Origin: CAYYJM01 sp964471755
GTDB lineage: Bacteria; Planctomycetota; Planctomycetia; Gemmatales; Gemmataceae
DNA: 33,311 bases
NCBI GenBank assembly: GCA_964471755.1
Contig: CAYYJM010000035.1
Location: forward strand, 1-33,311
Direction: 5' to 3'
Both the position numbers and the translations under genes were made by a program. Shown in pieces: positions 7,779-17,648 of this stretch; the first letter of the stretch is position 1, and each line of letters opens with the position of its first letter. The notes beneath the pieces are model-generated. The model did no database searches and was not told the origin of the DNA. It worked only from the letters and a program-made list of their open reading frames with translations.

Positions 7779-9580
7779 TCACTCCCGCCCCGTCGCCCCG
7801 GTCTGGAACAGATCCGGCGTACTCCGCACGTCAGTCGGCCCCTGGATCGGCGTGTCCTCGGTCAGGTCGCCGCGTCGGCCGATACGGGCCAACTCCTCGA
7901 CGCTGATCGCCTGCGGCAGCGCGTTGATCCGCAGGTTGCCCGTCAGCACCTTGACGTGCTGGGCCTGCTGGAGCAACTCGACCACCTCGGGATAGGTCGC
8001 GCCCATCTGGGCCATGGTCCGGATGATCTCGCCGAGCTTGAGCGAACTCTGCTTGCGTACCGGCATGTCCGCCCCGGTCTCGACCAGACTGATGATGCAC
8101 TTCGCGTCGTCGCTCACGGCCGTCACGACGAAGTAGCCGCACGGGAACGAGAAGGGCGGCGTCAGCTGGGGCTCATCGAACAGAACGACCTCGGCCCGCT
8201 TGACCGTCGTCAGATGCACCATCGGCCGGGTGCCGCGAGTGACGGTGTGCAGCCAGAACGAGTCGTTGAGGTACTCGCCGCGAACGAACGGATTGCGTTC
8301 GTTGAGCATGCGCAGGGCACGGAAGGCACCGTATCGCGCCTCGTCGTCGCTGGCTTCGATGATCAGATCCTGCAATTTCTCCTGGCAGGCCGCCTCGTCC
8401 AGCGAGGCGAGAGCCGTCAGGGCGTAGGATCGCAGCGACGGGTGTTTCTTGACCGCCTCGCCCAGTTCTTCCGCACCGGAGGGCTGCCGAGATACGTCAG
8501 CGTCTCGGCGCAGCAGAAGCGAACCAGGGGGCTCCGGCTCTGCTTCAGAACGTCCTTGAGCTGCGGCAGGGCGCTGTTGCCCAGGGCCTCCAGCCGCAGG
8601 GCGGAGACGACGCAGCGAGCCGGATCACGCAGGTCGTCCTGCAATTTCTGTCGGTACGAGACCGCCTCGTTCGGGTTCCCTTCCGGCCCGCCAGCCCCCG
8701 GTTCCCGCAACGGGATGAGCCGGACGACCCGCAGGAAACGCGGCAGATTCTGCCGGTACTGAGACGGTACGGTCAGGGCGATGATCGCGCCGCCGGTATC
8801 GACGTGCGGCATGGCGACCGAGGTGCCCCGACTCGTGCGAGTGTGGCCCAGGAACGTCTGATTGATGCGGTCGGAGATCAGCTTGGCCATCGAGGCGAAC
8901 TGGTGTTCGCCGTTGAGGACGAGACTGTACGGCAGATCGATCCGGGCCTTTCCGCCGCCCCAGATGCGGCCGACCTTGAGTCGGCTGCCGTCGTCGCCAT
9001 CGCCCAGGCCGACGAGAACAGGGCCGGCCGCTTCGACGACCTTGTGGCCCTCGATCAGCCCCTGACCATTGCGGCCCTGGGTCAGCTGCTGCGTCGTGCT
9101 GTAGTTGGTCAGGAGGCAGTGCCGCAGGACACCGCCGCGCAGGCTGGTGGCCGGGCTGCCGCGTGGAATGCGCACGTCCAGATCGACCGGATCGCCCTTG
9201 CGCGTGCCCGGTGGGATGACGCCGGAGATGAGGACCAGGGCGACATCGGCCGAGTTGAGCAGCTTCTTGATTTCGCGAACGCCCTTCTTGCGGAGCATCT
9301 CTTCGAGCCGGGCGCGGTTCTCGTCGTTGGGCGGTTCGCCGCCGGTGCCTTCGAGCCCCTCGACCAGGCCGACGCCGCCAACGGGCATGGGCTCGGCATT
9401 GCCGACAGAGGTCTTTTCGCCGATCGTCTCGACGGCGTAGCGATCCGGTTCGGGCTCGTCGGCGGCCTGATACCGGGGCTGATCGACGCTCATGCAACCG
9501 CCCAGGATGGCCAACAGCCCTCCCAGAACGAGGACGGGTGTCCACGCCAACCAGCTGCGTTTGGTCCCGGGACGGATCAT
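7779..9580 (-). pseudogene. FlgI-like (flagellar P-ring fold) lipoprotein with HEAT-type C-terminus, interrupted by one frameshift
   Basis: Two open frames join into one protein of about 600 residues if a single base is restored near 8478-8487. The upstream part (ATG 9580, with a GGGGGGAGG ribosome-binding site) has a lipoprotein signal ending LAILGGC (Cys29). A FlgI-like domain follows: VGGVGLVEGLEGTG, a stretch ADVALVLISGVIPPGTRKGDPVDL like the P-ring DVTV region, and SLRGGVL. From about residue 330 come HEAT-like helices (ALRLEALGNSALPQLKDVLK, RFCCAETLTYLGS). The downstream frame resumes with GAEELGEAVKKHP and continues HEAT-like, then a beta-rich end, to the stop at 7779. No flagellar gene is nearby, so a P-ring role is unlikely; an envelope scaffold is a guess. 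The break may be a sequencing error or recent decay, since the rest of both frames is intact. Confidence 0.75.
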
Positions 9581-9762
9581 CTTGCGCCTCCCCCCACGAT
9601 GACCGGCAACTCCGCGTTCCGGGAGCCCCCTCCGGACGGGATCTGGCACGGCCAGTCAAGAAATCGTGTGACGCGGGGTGATAGGCTCTCGGCTTCGGCG
9701 TGTCAAGGCCGAGTTCGTATCCTGAGAAGGGATTTCGATCCGAACCTGAAGTGAGAAGACCG

Positions 9763-10305
9763 ATGAAGCGAGCGCTACTGGTTATCGACGTGCAGAACGA
9801 GTATTTCACCGGAGCGCTGCCGATCACGCATCCGGCGGGCCATCTGGAGAACATCCTGCGGGTGATGGCCGCCGTCGCGGGACGGGTGCCGACGGTCGTG
9901 ATTCAGCACCACTTCGCGCAGGCGGACGCGCCGTTCTTCCGACGTGGCACGCCGACGTGGGAACTGCATCCGGAGGTGGCCGGCCGACCGCGTGATCATC
10001 TGGTCGAGAAGCAGCTTCCGGGCAGTTTCACCGGCACCGACCTGGAAACCTGGCTACGCGGTCAGGGGGTGACGCAGGTGACGATCGCGGGGTACATGAC
10101 GCACATGTGCTGCGACACGACGGCCCGGCAGGCGTTCCATCGCGGCTTCGGCGTCGAGTTTCTGAGCGATGCGACCGGAACGCTAGCGCTGTCGAACGCC
10201 GCGGGGACGGTCTCGGCCGAGGAGTTGCATCGGAGCATCCTGTGCGCCCATCAGATGCTGCTGGGCGAGGTTCTCGACAGCGCGACGTGGCTCGGCCGGG
10301 TGTGA
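9763..10305 (+). CDS. Isochorismatase-family cysteine hydrolase
   Basis: 180 residues, typical for the family, which covers isochorismatases, nicotinamidases and other amidases using an Asp-Lys-Cys triad. All three are visible: Asp9 in LLVIDVQNEYF, Lys83 in VEKQLPGSF, and Cys116 in GYMTHMCCDTTARQA. The substrate cannot be read from the sequence. The start is the ATG at 9763, preceded by GAGAAG; the open frame extends further upstream without a ribosome-binding site. No secretion signal, so cytoplasmic. It is divergent from the FlgI-like gene and convergent with the DUF1501 gene, with a 19-bp gap, so it is probably transcribed alone. Confidence 0.92.
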   Translation: MKRALLVIDVQNEYFTGALPITHPAGHLENILRVMAAVAGRVPTVVIQHHFAQADAPFFRRGTPTWELHPEVAGRPRDHLVEKQLPGSFTGTDLETWLRGQGVTQVTIAGYMTHMCCDTTARQAFHRGFGVEFLSDATGTLALSNAAGTVSAEELHRSILCAHQMLLGEVLDSATWLGRV

Positions 10306-10324
10306 CGCGACGGGAACCGCCTCG

Positions 10325-11809
<1,485 letters not shown>

Positions 11810-11928
11810 GCTGCACCTGGCCCCTGCGATCATGGACAGGCCGTGGCCCTGTTCAGACAGTGTACCCGAACTGCTGGCGTTCGCACTTCGGATTTCTCTC
11901 CTGGCCCAACTGCACCCTCGACCGAAGA

Positions 11929-12186
11929 TTAAAAGCGAAAATAGACGCTGGACACCCTGGCCGTCTCGTCCCTGTACGGCGGATCGGGTGGCGCTCTACC
12001 CGCAGGATTCCTACGCCCGGGCCAACCTCGCTCGCAAGTTCGTCGCCGGCCTGCCGGTCGAGCATACCGCCAGCGGTGATCATCGGCCTGCTTGACCGTG
12101 ATCTCGTCGGCGCTCGCTGGCAAGGCAGCGAGCAGAAGGGCGCAGAGCGTGCGCAGGGCGGAGTTCCCCGGGAGAGCCAGGTTCAC
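11929..12186 (-). pseudogene. Decayed N-terminus of an exported-protein gene
   Basis: A GTG start at 12186 overlaps the stop codon of the coiled-coil gene by four bases (GTGA), the classic layout of coupled genes. It opens with a convincing signal peptide (RTLCALLLAALPASA, cut before DEITVKQADD). After about residue 37 the frame turns into Arg/Pro-rich nonsense, and a protein-like continuation (ITAGGMLDRQAGDELASEVG) appears in another frame. No homologous body follows before the DUF1501 gene. The start weakly resembles DUF6807 (PmoA-like) proteins, but this is a guess. The stretch 11810-11928 holds nothing I can identify. Best read as a truncated and frameshifted gene. Confidence 0.5.
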
Positions 12187-12599
12187 ACGATCGGCGGTCG
12201 TTCCGGCGCGATGTCGTCGGCCCGGTCGATCATCTCGCCGACCGATTCCGGCGTCGCATCGGTTTCGGGCGCAGGGGTTGGCTCCGACGGCGCTTCGAGC
12301 TGATGATCCAGGGCGGCCTCCTCGATCACCGGCTCAACCGTGGCTTCCGGCGGACGGGCCTTCTTCTCAGCCTTGCGCGCCTCCTTCTCGGCCTTGCGCG
12401 CTTCCTTCTCCTGCTGACGGGCGGCCTTCTCCGCCTCCTTCTCCTTCTGGCGGGCCTCCTTCTCGGCCTTGCGGACTTCACCCAGTTGCTGGCGAACCGC
12501 GCGCAGTTGCCCTCGCAGCCCCTCCAGCTCGGCCTGCCTGGCCTCCGTCTGACTCGTCAACTCGGCAAGCCGGCTTTCCAGTTCGGTAATCGTCGGCAT
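12183..12599 (-). CDS. Small coiled-coil protein of unknown function
   Basis: 138 residues. Residues 1-45 form a leucine-containing coiled coil (ELESRLAELTSQTEAR). Residues 45-85 form a charged helix built from repeats of KAEKEAR and KEKEAEKAAR, encoded by near-identical 21-bp units at about 12360-12470. The tail is acidic and Pro-rich (EPTPAPETDATPESVGE). No signal peptide or membrane segment. The ATG at 12599 has a strong ribosome-binding site (GGAGAGGAG). Low-complexity helices of this kind evolve fast, so function cannot be inferred. The gene overlaps the decayed reading frame downstream by four bases. Confidence 0.75.
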   Translation of the reverse strand: MPTITELESRLAELTSQTEARQAELEGLRGQLRAVRQQLGEVRKAEKEARQKEKEAEKAARQQEKEARKAEKEARKAEKKARPPEATVEPVIEEAALDHQLEAPSEPTPAPETDATPESVGEMIDRADDIAPERPPIV

Positions 12600-12793
12600 G
12601 GCTCCTCTCCCTGTGAGTGAATCGACTCCCTGACAGAGTACCGCGCCGACCGGATCTTCGCGAGCAGGGAATGATCCACCAGATCATCGCCCGTTGGCAC
12701 ATCAAATGTCCGACGCGGAGAGAGACGCGGTCCTTTCCCCGGAGCCGTTCGTCTGCTACAGAATGAGTACGAAGTGCGGTGAGGGAAACGACC

Positions 12794-13630
12794 ATGAACG
12801 AGGACCATCCCTGGCTGACCCGACCGGCTGGCACAACCGATGCCGTCGCGATTCACGCCGCCTTCTCGACAATCGCCGATCGGCTCATCAATCAGTGTCG
12901 GCTCATGGTCCTCGACCAGCCGCATCGGCTCGCCGAGGTCGAGTTCTACTACCACTCTCCGGAGCATCCCGACACGTTCGCTCATCGCGATCCGCTCCAG
13001 GAGGAGCGCGGCCGCTGGTACTTCCATCGCACGCGCGGCACCTATCGCGGCGGCAGCTTCAAGGGCTTCGACCTGACCTTCGGCGCGCCCGGCGCTCACG
13101 GCGGCATCCTCATCCGCAGCCTGGAGAAGCCGGACGGCTCCCTCGTCGATGGCCCTTCGCTGTCGGTCGATCACCTGCTGACCACGACGAAGTGTGCCGC
13201 CGTCGCCGTCCTCGATGGCCGGATCGCCGGCCGAAAAGCCTGGGATTCGACCAGCCCACTCCACTTGCAGGAGGCGTCGCCGGGGGAGCCGAAGTCGCTC
13301 CTGGCGACGGCCCGGGTCGGTCTGACGCTGAAGAAGGCCGGTTCAGCCGAGGAGCCGCGACGGTACGTTGTCAGTCGATATCGCTTCCTGAGCGAGCCGC
13401 GCCGGCTGAGCAAGGGCAAGCTGCATGCCGTCCTCGCCCTGCACCAGGACGGCAAGACGATCGACGAGATCCTCGCCCGGACTGGCTGTCCGCGCAAGAC
13501 GATCGAGCGATACGTCGCCGACTTTCGCCAGGGAGAGCAGGACGCCTCGTTTGATCCGTTCGTCGGCGCGGAACTGGGTCCGTCGGAGTTGTGCCAACTG
13601 CATGGCGTGGCGAGGAGTGTGCTGAAGTAG
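12794..13630 (+). CDS. 3-methyladenine-DNA-glycosylase-like domain fused to a helix-turn-helix
   Basis: 278 residues from the ATG at 12794, preceded by GAGG; no export signal. Residues about 45-115 resemble the alkyladenine DNA glycosylase (AAG/MPG) core: AEVEFYYHSPEHPD would align with the VETEAY region carrying the catalytic Glu, GRWYFHRT with the LYVY strand, and GGILIRSLEKPDG with the VLIRALEP strand. The conserved stretch YRGGSFKGFDLTFG is characteristic of a little-studied relative of that family. Residues about 205-250 (KLHAVLALHQDGKTIDEILARTGCPRKTIERYVADFRQG) read as a resolvase/sigma-type helix-turn-helix. The kinase gene starts 28 bp downstream on the same strand, so the two are probably co-transcribed. 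The glycosylase relation is motif-level inference; catalysis is unproven. Confidence 0.72.
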   Translation: MNEDHPWLTRPAGTTDAVAIHAAFSTIADRLINQCRLMVLDQPHRLAEVEFYYHSPEHPDTFAHRDPLQEERGRWYFHRTRGTYRGGSFKGFDLTFGAPGAHGGILIRSLEKPDGSLVDGPSLSVDHLLTTTKCAAVAVLDGRIAGRKAWDSTSPLHLQEASPGEPKSLLATARVGLTLKKAGSAEEPRRYVVSRYRFLSEPRRLSKGKLHAVLALHQDGKTIDEILARTGCPRKTIERYVADFRQGEQDASFDPFVGAELGPSELCQLHGVARSVLK

Positions 13631-13658
13631 ACGTCTGATCTGGTCGGAGGCTTCGTCC

Positions 13659-16600
13659 ATGCCACCGTTCCTGTGCTGCCCGAATGGCCACCGTTTTGTC
13701 GCGGCGACCAGTGCCGTGGGGGAAGCCATTCCCTGTCCGGAGTGCGGCACTCCGTGGGTTCCCGACGCGCCGACCCACTCGACGGCGCTGCCCTCGACGC
13801 ACGCCGACGACCCCGAGGCGACGGGGCCGTACGAGCCGACCACCGCTCCGGAAGAGCAGTCGCCACCAGCCGAGCCGCCTGGCTACGAGATCCTGCGGTC
13901 GCTCGGCCAGGGCGGCATGGGCACCGTCTACCTGGCTCGCCAGATCGGGTTCAATCGGCTCGTGGCCCTGAAGATGATCCGGGCCGCCGACCAGGCCAGC
14001 CCGCGCGATCGGCTCCGCTTTCAGACCGAGGCCGAGTCGATTGCTCGTCTGTCGCACGCGCACATTGTTCAGGTGTTCGAGGTCGGCGAGTTCGCCGGCC
14101 AGCCGTTCTACTCGATGGAACACTGTGGCGGCGGATCGCTCCGGGAACGTCTGCGGGAGCATCCACTGACGCCGACCGAGGCGGCGAGCCTGGTGAGCCG
14201 ACTGGCCGGAGCGATGGAGGCGGCTCATCGCGCCGGAGTGATCCATCGCGATCTGAAGCCGGCCAACGTCCTGCTCACCGCCGACGGCACGCCACGCATC
14301 GCCGACTTCGGCCTGGCGAAGAAGCTCGACGACCAGGGCCAGACCGTGCCCGGAGCGATCCTCGGAACGCCCTCGTACATGGCTCCCGAGCAGGCCCGCG
14401 GCGACACCGATCTCGGCCCGGCCGTGGACGTCTACGCCCTGGGCGCGATCCTCTACGAGTGTCTGACCGGCCGACCACCGTTCAAGGCGGCGACCCTCTG
14501 GGAGACGGTCGGCCAGGTGCTGAACTCCGAGGTCGTCTCGCCGCGCCAGCTGAACAGCAAGGTGCCGCTCGACCTGGAGACGATCTGTCTGAAGTGCTTG
14601 CAGAAGGATCGGCTGCGCCGCTACGCCTCGGCGTCGGCCCTGGCCGATGATCTGGGCCGATTCCTCGCCGTCCAGCCGATCCAGGCCCGGCCGGTCGGCT
14701 CGGTGGAGCGAGCGACGAAATGGGTTCGACGCAATCCGGTCGTCGCCGTCCTGAGCGCGGCCGTCGTGCTGCTCCTGGTCACCGGGACCGCCGTCTCGAC
14801 CACGCTGGCGATCCTGGCCTGGCAGCGGGCCAACGACCTGACGAACGCCAACCTGGAGATTCGCCAGCGGGAAGAGAAGGTTCTCGACAGCAATCGGCGA
14901 CTCCGCGAGTCGCTCGTCGTCGGCTGGTACGGGCCGCTCGGTCAGACCGAACCGCGGGTGATCGGCGGATCGAACCCGCTCACGTCGAGCGAGGTGAACG
15001 CCTTGCAGCAGATCGCGGAGAGCCGTGAGCCGGGGCTCGGCGAACTCCTCGTTCGCGTCGCCCTGGCCCGGGAAGCTCGGGCCCGGCAACTCATGCGCCG
15101 GGCCGACCACGTCCTGCACGCCGCCGTCGGACTGGACGAGACGGAACGGGCCACGGTCGAGCGGCTGCTGTTGCAGGAGTTGACCCGATCGGGACGTTCG
15201 CGGCCCGAGCAGGCCAACTTCGCGTTCGCCCTGGCCCGACTCGGTGGCCTGTCGGACGAGGCTCGTCGGGTCACCCTGGAACATCTGATCCGCGAGATGA
15301 ACGGCTGGGGCAACCTGTCGCAGATTCTCGCCACGCGGTCCATGCTTCACGCGGTGCTGGCTCCGCTGCCAGAGGCCGACACGCGTGAACTGGTCGCCCT
15401 GCTGCTTCCAGCGATGGCGAGCCCGGAGCAGCCCGGCGTCCGCGCCTTCCAGGCCCACACCCTGCTGACGCTGGCCGAGCGACTGCCCGAGGCGGAGGCT
15501 CGACCGCTCTATCCCACCGCCGTCCGGGCCGTCCTGCGTCAGACGCTCGAAGGCGATCGGCCGATCGTGGCCCTGCCGCACTCGGTCCTCGCGACGGCCC
15601 TGCCGCACCTGACAGACGCGGAGGTCAGCGAGGCGGCCCGGATGCTCCGACAAGGTCTGGACCGCTGGCAAGAACGCCGGTCGTCGCTCGATCTGCGGGC
15701 CTGGGGCGAGAGCGTGCGCGTCCTGGTGCCGAGGCTGGCCCCGATCGACGCGGAGGACCTGGCGAGCGTCCTCGTCGTGAAGATGGCCGTCACGACCGAT
15801 GGCTCGACCCTGGGCCACCTGGCCGCGCCGCTGCTCGACCTGGCTCCCGGCCTGACGGAAGCGACCGCCCGTCGTCTGGTCGATCCGCTCGGCCAGCCGG
15901 TCGTGGCCGTGGGCGGGCTCTATCCGGTCGGTCAGCGTCTGACGGCCCTGCGCGCCCTGCTGGGCCGACTTGGGCCGATGGCGCGGCGCGACCTGGAACC
16001 GATCTTGCTCCCTCGGCTGGCCGCTCTGCCCCTGGAGCCGGATCTGCACGTGCGACGTGAGGTCGGCCGCTGCGTCGTTCTGTTGATCGAGCCCTTGCCC
16101 CATGAGGAAGCCCAGGCCCGGATCGTCGCCCTGACCCGGCGTCTGACGGCGCGGACCTTTCTGACGTTCGATTACGGTCCCGGCCTGGCCGCACTGTTCG
16201 GGCCGTTTCTGCCGGCCGAAGAGGCCCGCCGTCTGGTCGAACTGCTCCTGACCGATCCGGGCACGGCCGATCGCGATGGCATGACGCGTGAGGCCCTGGC
16301 CCTGCTGAAGCGCGTCCCGACCGAGGCCATCCCGGGCGTGGTGGATCTGGCCGAGAAGCAGATCGATCGGGCGGCCGATCCGCGGGCCCTGCTGCCGGCC
16401 CTGACCGTCGCCTCGGCGGCGCTGGAGGGGCTCGACCCGGATCGATCGGCGGCACGCTGGTCGCCGCTGGGCCAGGCCGTTTTCCGCAGGCTGGCGGAGT
16501 TCGCCGCCCTCTCGCTGACGATCGGCGATCTGGCCGAGTTTCACCAGGCCCTGGCCCGCTTCCCCCGTTCCGAGCGTGGCCGATTCGCGCGACAGATGGC

Positions 16601-17648
16601 CGCGGCGCTCCACCCGAGCCGCCCTGGCAGCGGCGGCCGACTTGCCACCTTCCTGCGCCAGATCGGCGACCTCGTGCCGACGCTCGCCCCGGTGGATGTC
16701 GAGAAGGTCGCCGAGCGGCTGATGGCCAATCTCGAAGCCGAGCAGCCAGGCTGGTCCACCGTGCAGCAGTTGCTGCCGTGCTGGGAGGCGTTAACCGTCC
16801 GCCTGTCGGCGGCGCGAAATGCTCGCCTGGCCGGCCGCCTGCTCGACGACCTGCGCCGTCACGGCCGGGCTGGAATCCTGATCCATCACGATGTCCTGAG
16901 CCGGCTGATGGACCACGGCGGCGTCGCGGGTCGGGCCCTGGCTCCGCAGGTCATCGCTCTGCTTCGCGCGGAACTGAAGACGACCCCGGGCGCGTCGATG
17001 CGCTACAACTTCATCGTTCAGATGGTGCCGCACCTGGAGCGGCTCGATGCGACGACTGCCCGGACGATCGCCAGGGAGACGATGGCCGACATCCACCGGG
17101 CGATCCCGGCCAGTCCGCCGGGCGGCTACGATCGACGTGTCCTGTCGTTCGCCCTGGTGCGACTGCTCCCGTTTCTGGAGTCGGCCGAGCAGCGCGCGGA
17201 ACTTGAGGCCCTGACCGATCGGCTGACGACCACGCTGAAGAACGCGGCCGACAGCAAGCAGCTCGACGAGCCTACCTACCTGCTCGAGGCGATCGCGGCC
17301 CTGCTACCGGAAGAGCGAGCCGCAGCGCTGGCAGGCGATCTGTGTCGCGGCGGCCTTGAACCCGCCCTCGTCGCCCGGTTGATGCGCGGTCTGCTCGCCG
17401 GTCTGCCGCGACCGGACACGGCTCGATCCGTGGCCGGCCTCGTGGGCGGAGTGATGGTCGGTACGCCGTACCTCGGCCTGGCCCAGACGCTGCCGCCGTT
17501 CCGGCTTGGCGACAACAACCTGCTGGCGATCCTGGCCGAGCCGCTCTGCGTCGGCGAGCCACGCCGGGCCGTCCTGGAGGTCCTGGAGCAGCGACACCGC
17601 CGACGCTTCATCGATCACTGGGAGGCGGCCCGTTATCTGCGACGATGA
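13659..17648 (+). CDS. Giant membrane Ser/Thr protein kinase with N-terminal zinc ribbon and helical-repeat tail
   Basis: 1329 residues. Residues 1-30 hold a zinc-ribbon-like motif (CCPNGH ... CPECG). The Hanks-type kinase domain spans about 76-335: glycine loop GQGGMGTV (83-90), Lys105, alpha-C Glu124, HRDLKPAN (196-203), DFG (216-218) and GTPSYMAPEQ, so all catalytic residues are present. One membrane helix lies at about 360-386, then a coiled coil. The remaining ~900 residues repeat helical pairs of ARM/HEAT character (for example TLLTLAERLPEAEARPLYPTAVRAVLRQ) and would face away from the cytoplasm. Such kinases with large C-terminal sensors are common in planctomycetes; the ligand or target is unknown. 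It follows the glycosylase-like gene by 28 bp and its 3' end overlaps the convergent glycosyltransferase gene by 16 bp. Confidence 0.93.
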   Translation: MPPFLCCPNGHRFVAATSAVGEAIPCPECGTPWVPDAPTHSTALPSTHADDPEATGPYEPTTAPEEQSPPAEPPGYEILRSLGQGGMGTVYLARQIGFNRLVALKMIRAADQASPRDRLRFQTEAESIARLSHAHIVQVFEVGEFAGQPFYSMEHCGGGSLRERLREHPLTPTEAASLVSRLAGAMEAAHRAGVIHRDLKPANVLLTADGTPRIADFGLAKKLDDQGQTVPGAILGTPSYMAPEQARGDTDLGPAVDVYALGAILYECLTGRPPFKAATLWETVGQVLNSEVVSPRQLNSKVPLDLETICLKCLQKDRLRRYASASALADDLGRFLAVQPIQARPVGSVERATKWVRRNPVVAVLSAAVVLLLVTGTAVSTTLAILAWQRANDLTNANLEIRQREEKVLDSNRRLRESLVVGWYGPLGQTEPRVIGGSNPLTSSEVNALQQIAESREPGLGELLVRVALAREARARQLMRRADHVLHAAVGLDETERATVERLLLQELTRSGRSRPEQANFAFALARLGGLSDEARRVTLEHLIREMNGWGNLSQILATRSMLHAVLAPLPEADTRELVALLLPAMASPEQPGVRAFQAHTLLTLAERLPEAEARPLYPTAVRAVLRQTLEGDRPIVALPHSVLATALPHLTDAEVSEAARMLRQGLDRWQERRSSLDLRAWGESVRVLVPRLAPIDAEDLASVLVVKMAVTTDGSTLGHLAAPLLDLAPGLTEATARRLVDPLGQPVVAVGGLYPVGQRLTALRALLGRLGPMARRDLEPILLPRLAALPLEPDLHVRREVGRCVVLLIEPLPHEEAQARIVALTRRLTARTFLTFDYGPGLAALFGPFLPAEEARRLVELLLTDPGTADRDGMTREALALLKRVPTEAIPGVVDLAEKQIDRAADPRALLPALTVASAALEGLDPDRSAARWSPLGQAVFRRLAEFAALSLTIGDLAEFHQALARFPRSERGRFARQMAAALHPSRPGSGGRLATFLRQIGDLVPTLAPVDVEKVAERLMANLEAEQPGWSTVQQLLPCWEALTVRLSAARNARLAGRLLDDLRRHGRAGILIHHDVLSRLMDHGGVAGRALAPQVIALLRAELKTTPGASMRYNFIVQMVPHLERLDATTARTIARETMADIHRAIPASPPGGYDRRVLSFALVRLLPFLESAEQRAELEALTDRLTTTLKNAADSKQLDEPTYLLEAIAALLPEERAAALAGDLCRGGLEPALVARLMRGLLAGLPRPDTARSVAGLVGGVMVGTPYLGLAQTLPPFRLGDNNLLAILAEPLCVGEPRRAVLEVLEQRHRRRFIDHWEAARYLRR

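Noticed and set aside
7651..7782. Extension of smc by 44 codons to an upstream ATG
   Set aside because: The added residues are Pro/Arg-rich translation of tandem hairpins. SMC proteins start directly with the MLKRLEMVGFKSF-type strand.
6337..7995. A 552-codon plus-strand open frame opposite smc
   Set aside because: The opposite strand has clear SMC Walker A and coiled coil; this frame has no ribosome-binding site or recognisable domain and crosses the hairpin repeats.
8470..8490. Programmed -1 or +1 frameshift in the FlgI-like gene
   Set aside because: There is no slippery heptamer or evident downstream stimulatory structure, and a simple one-base loss explains it.
13371..16613. A 1080-codon open frame on the minus strand opposite the giant kinase
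   Set aside because: It is rich in Gln, Arg, Gly and His without any domain, while the plus strand encodes a full kinase with all motifs. It is the usual antisense shadow in high-GC DNA.
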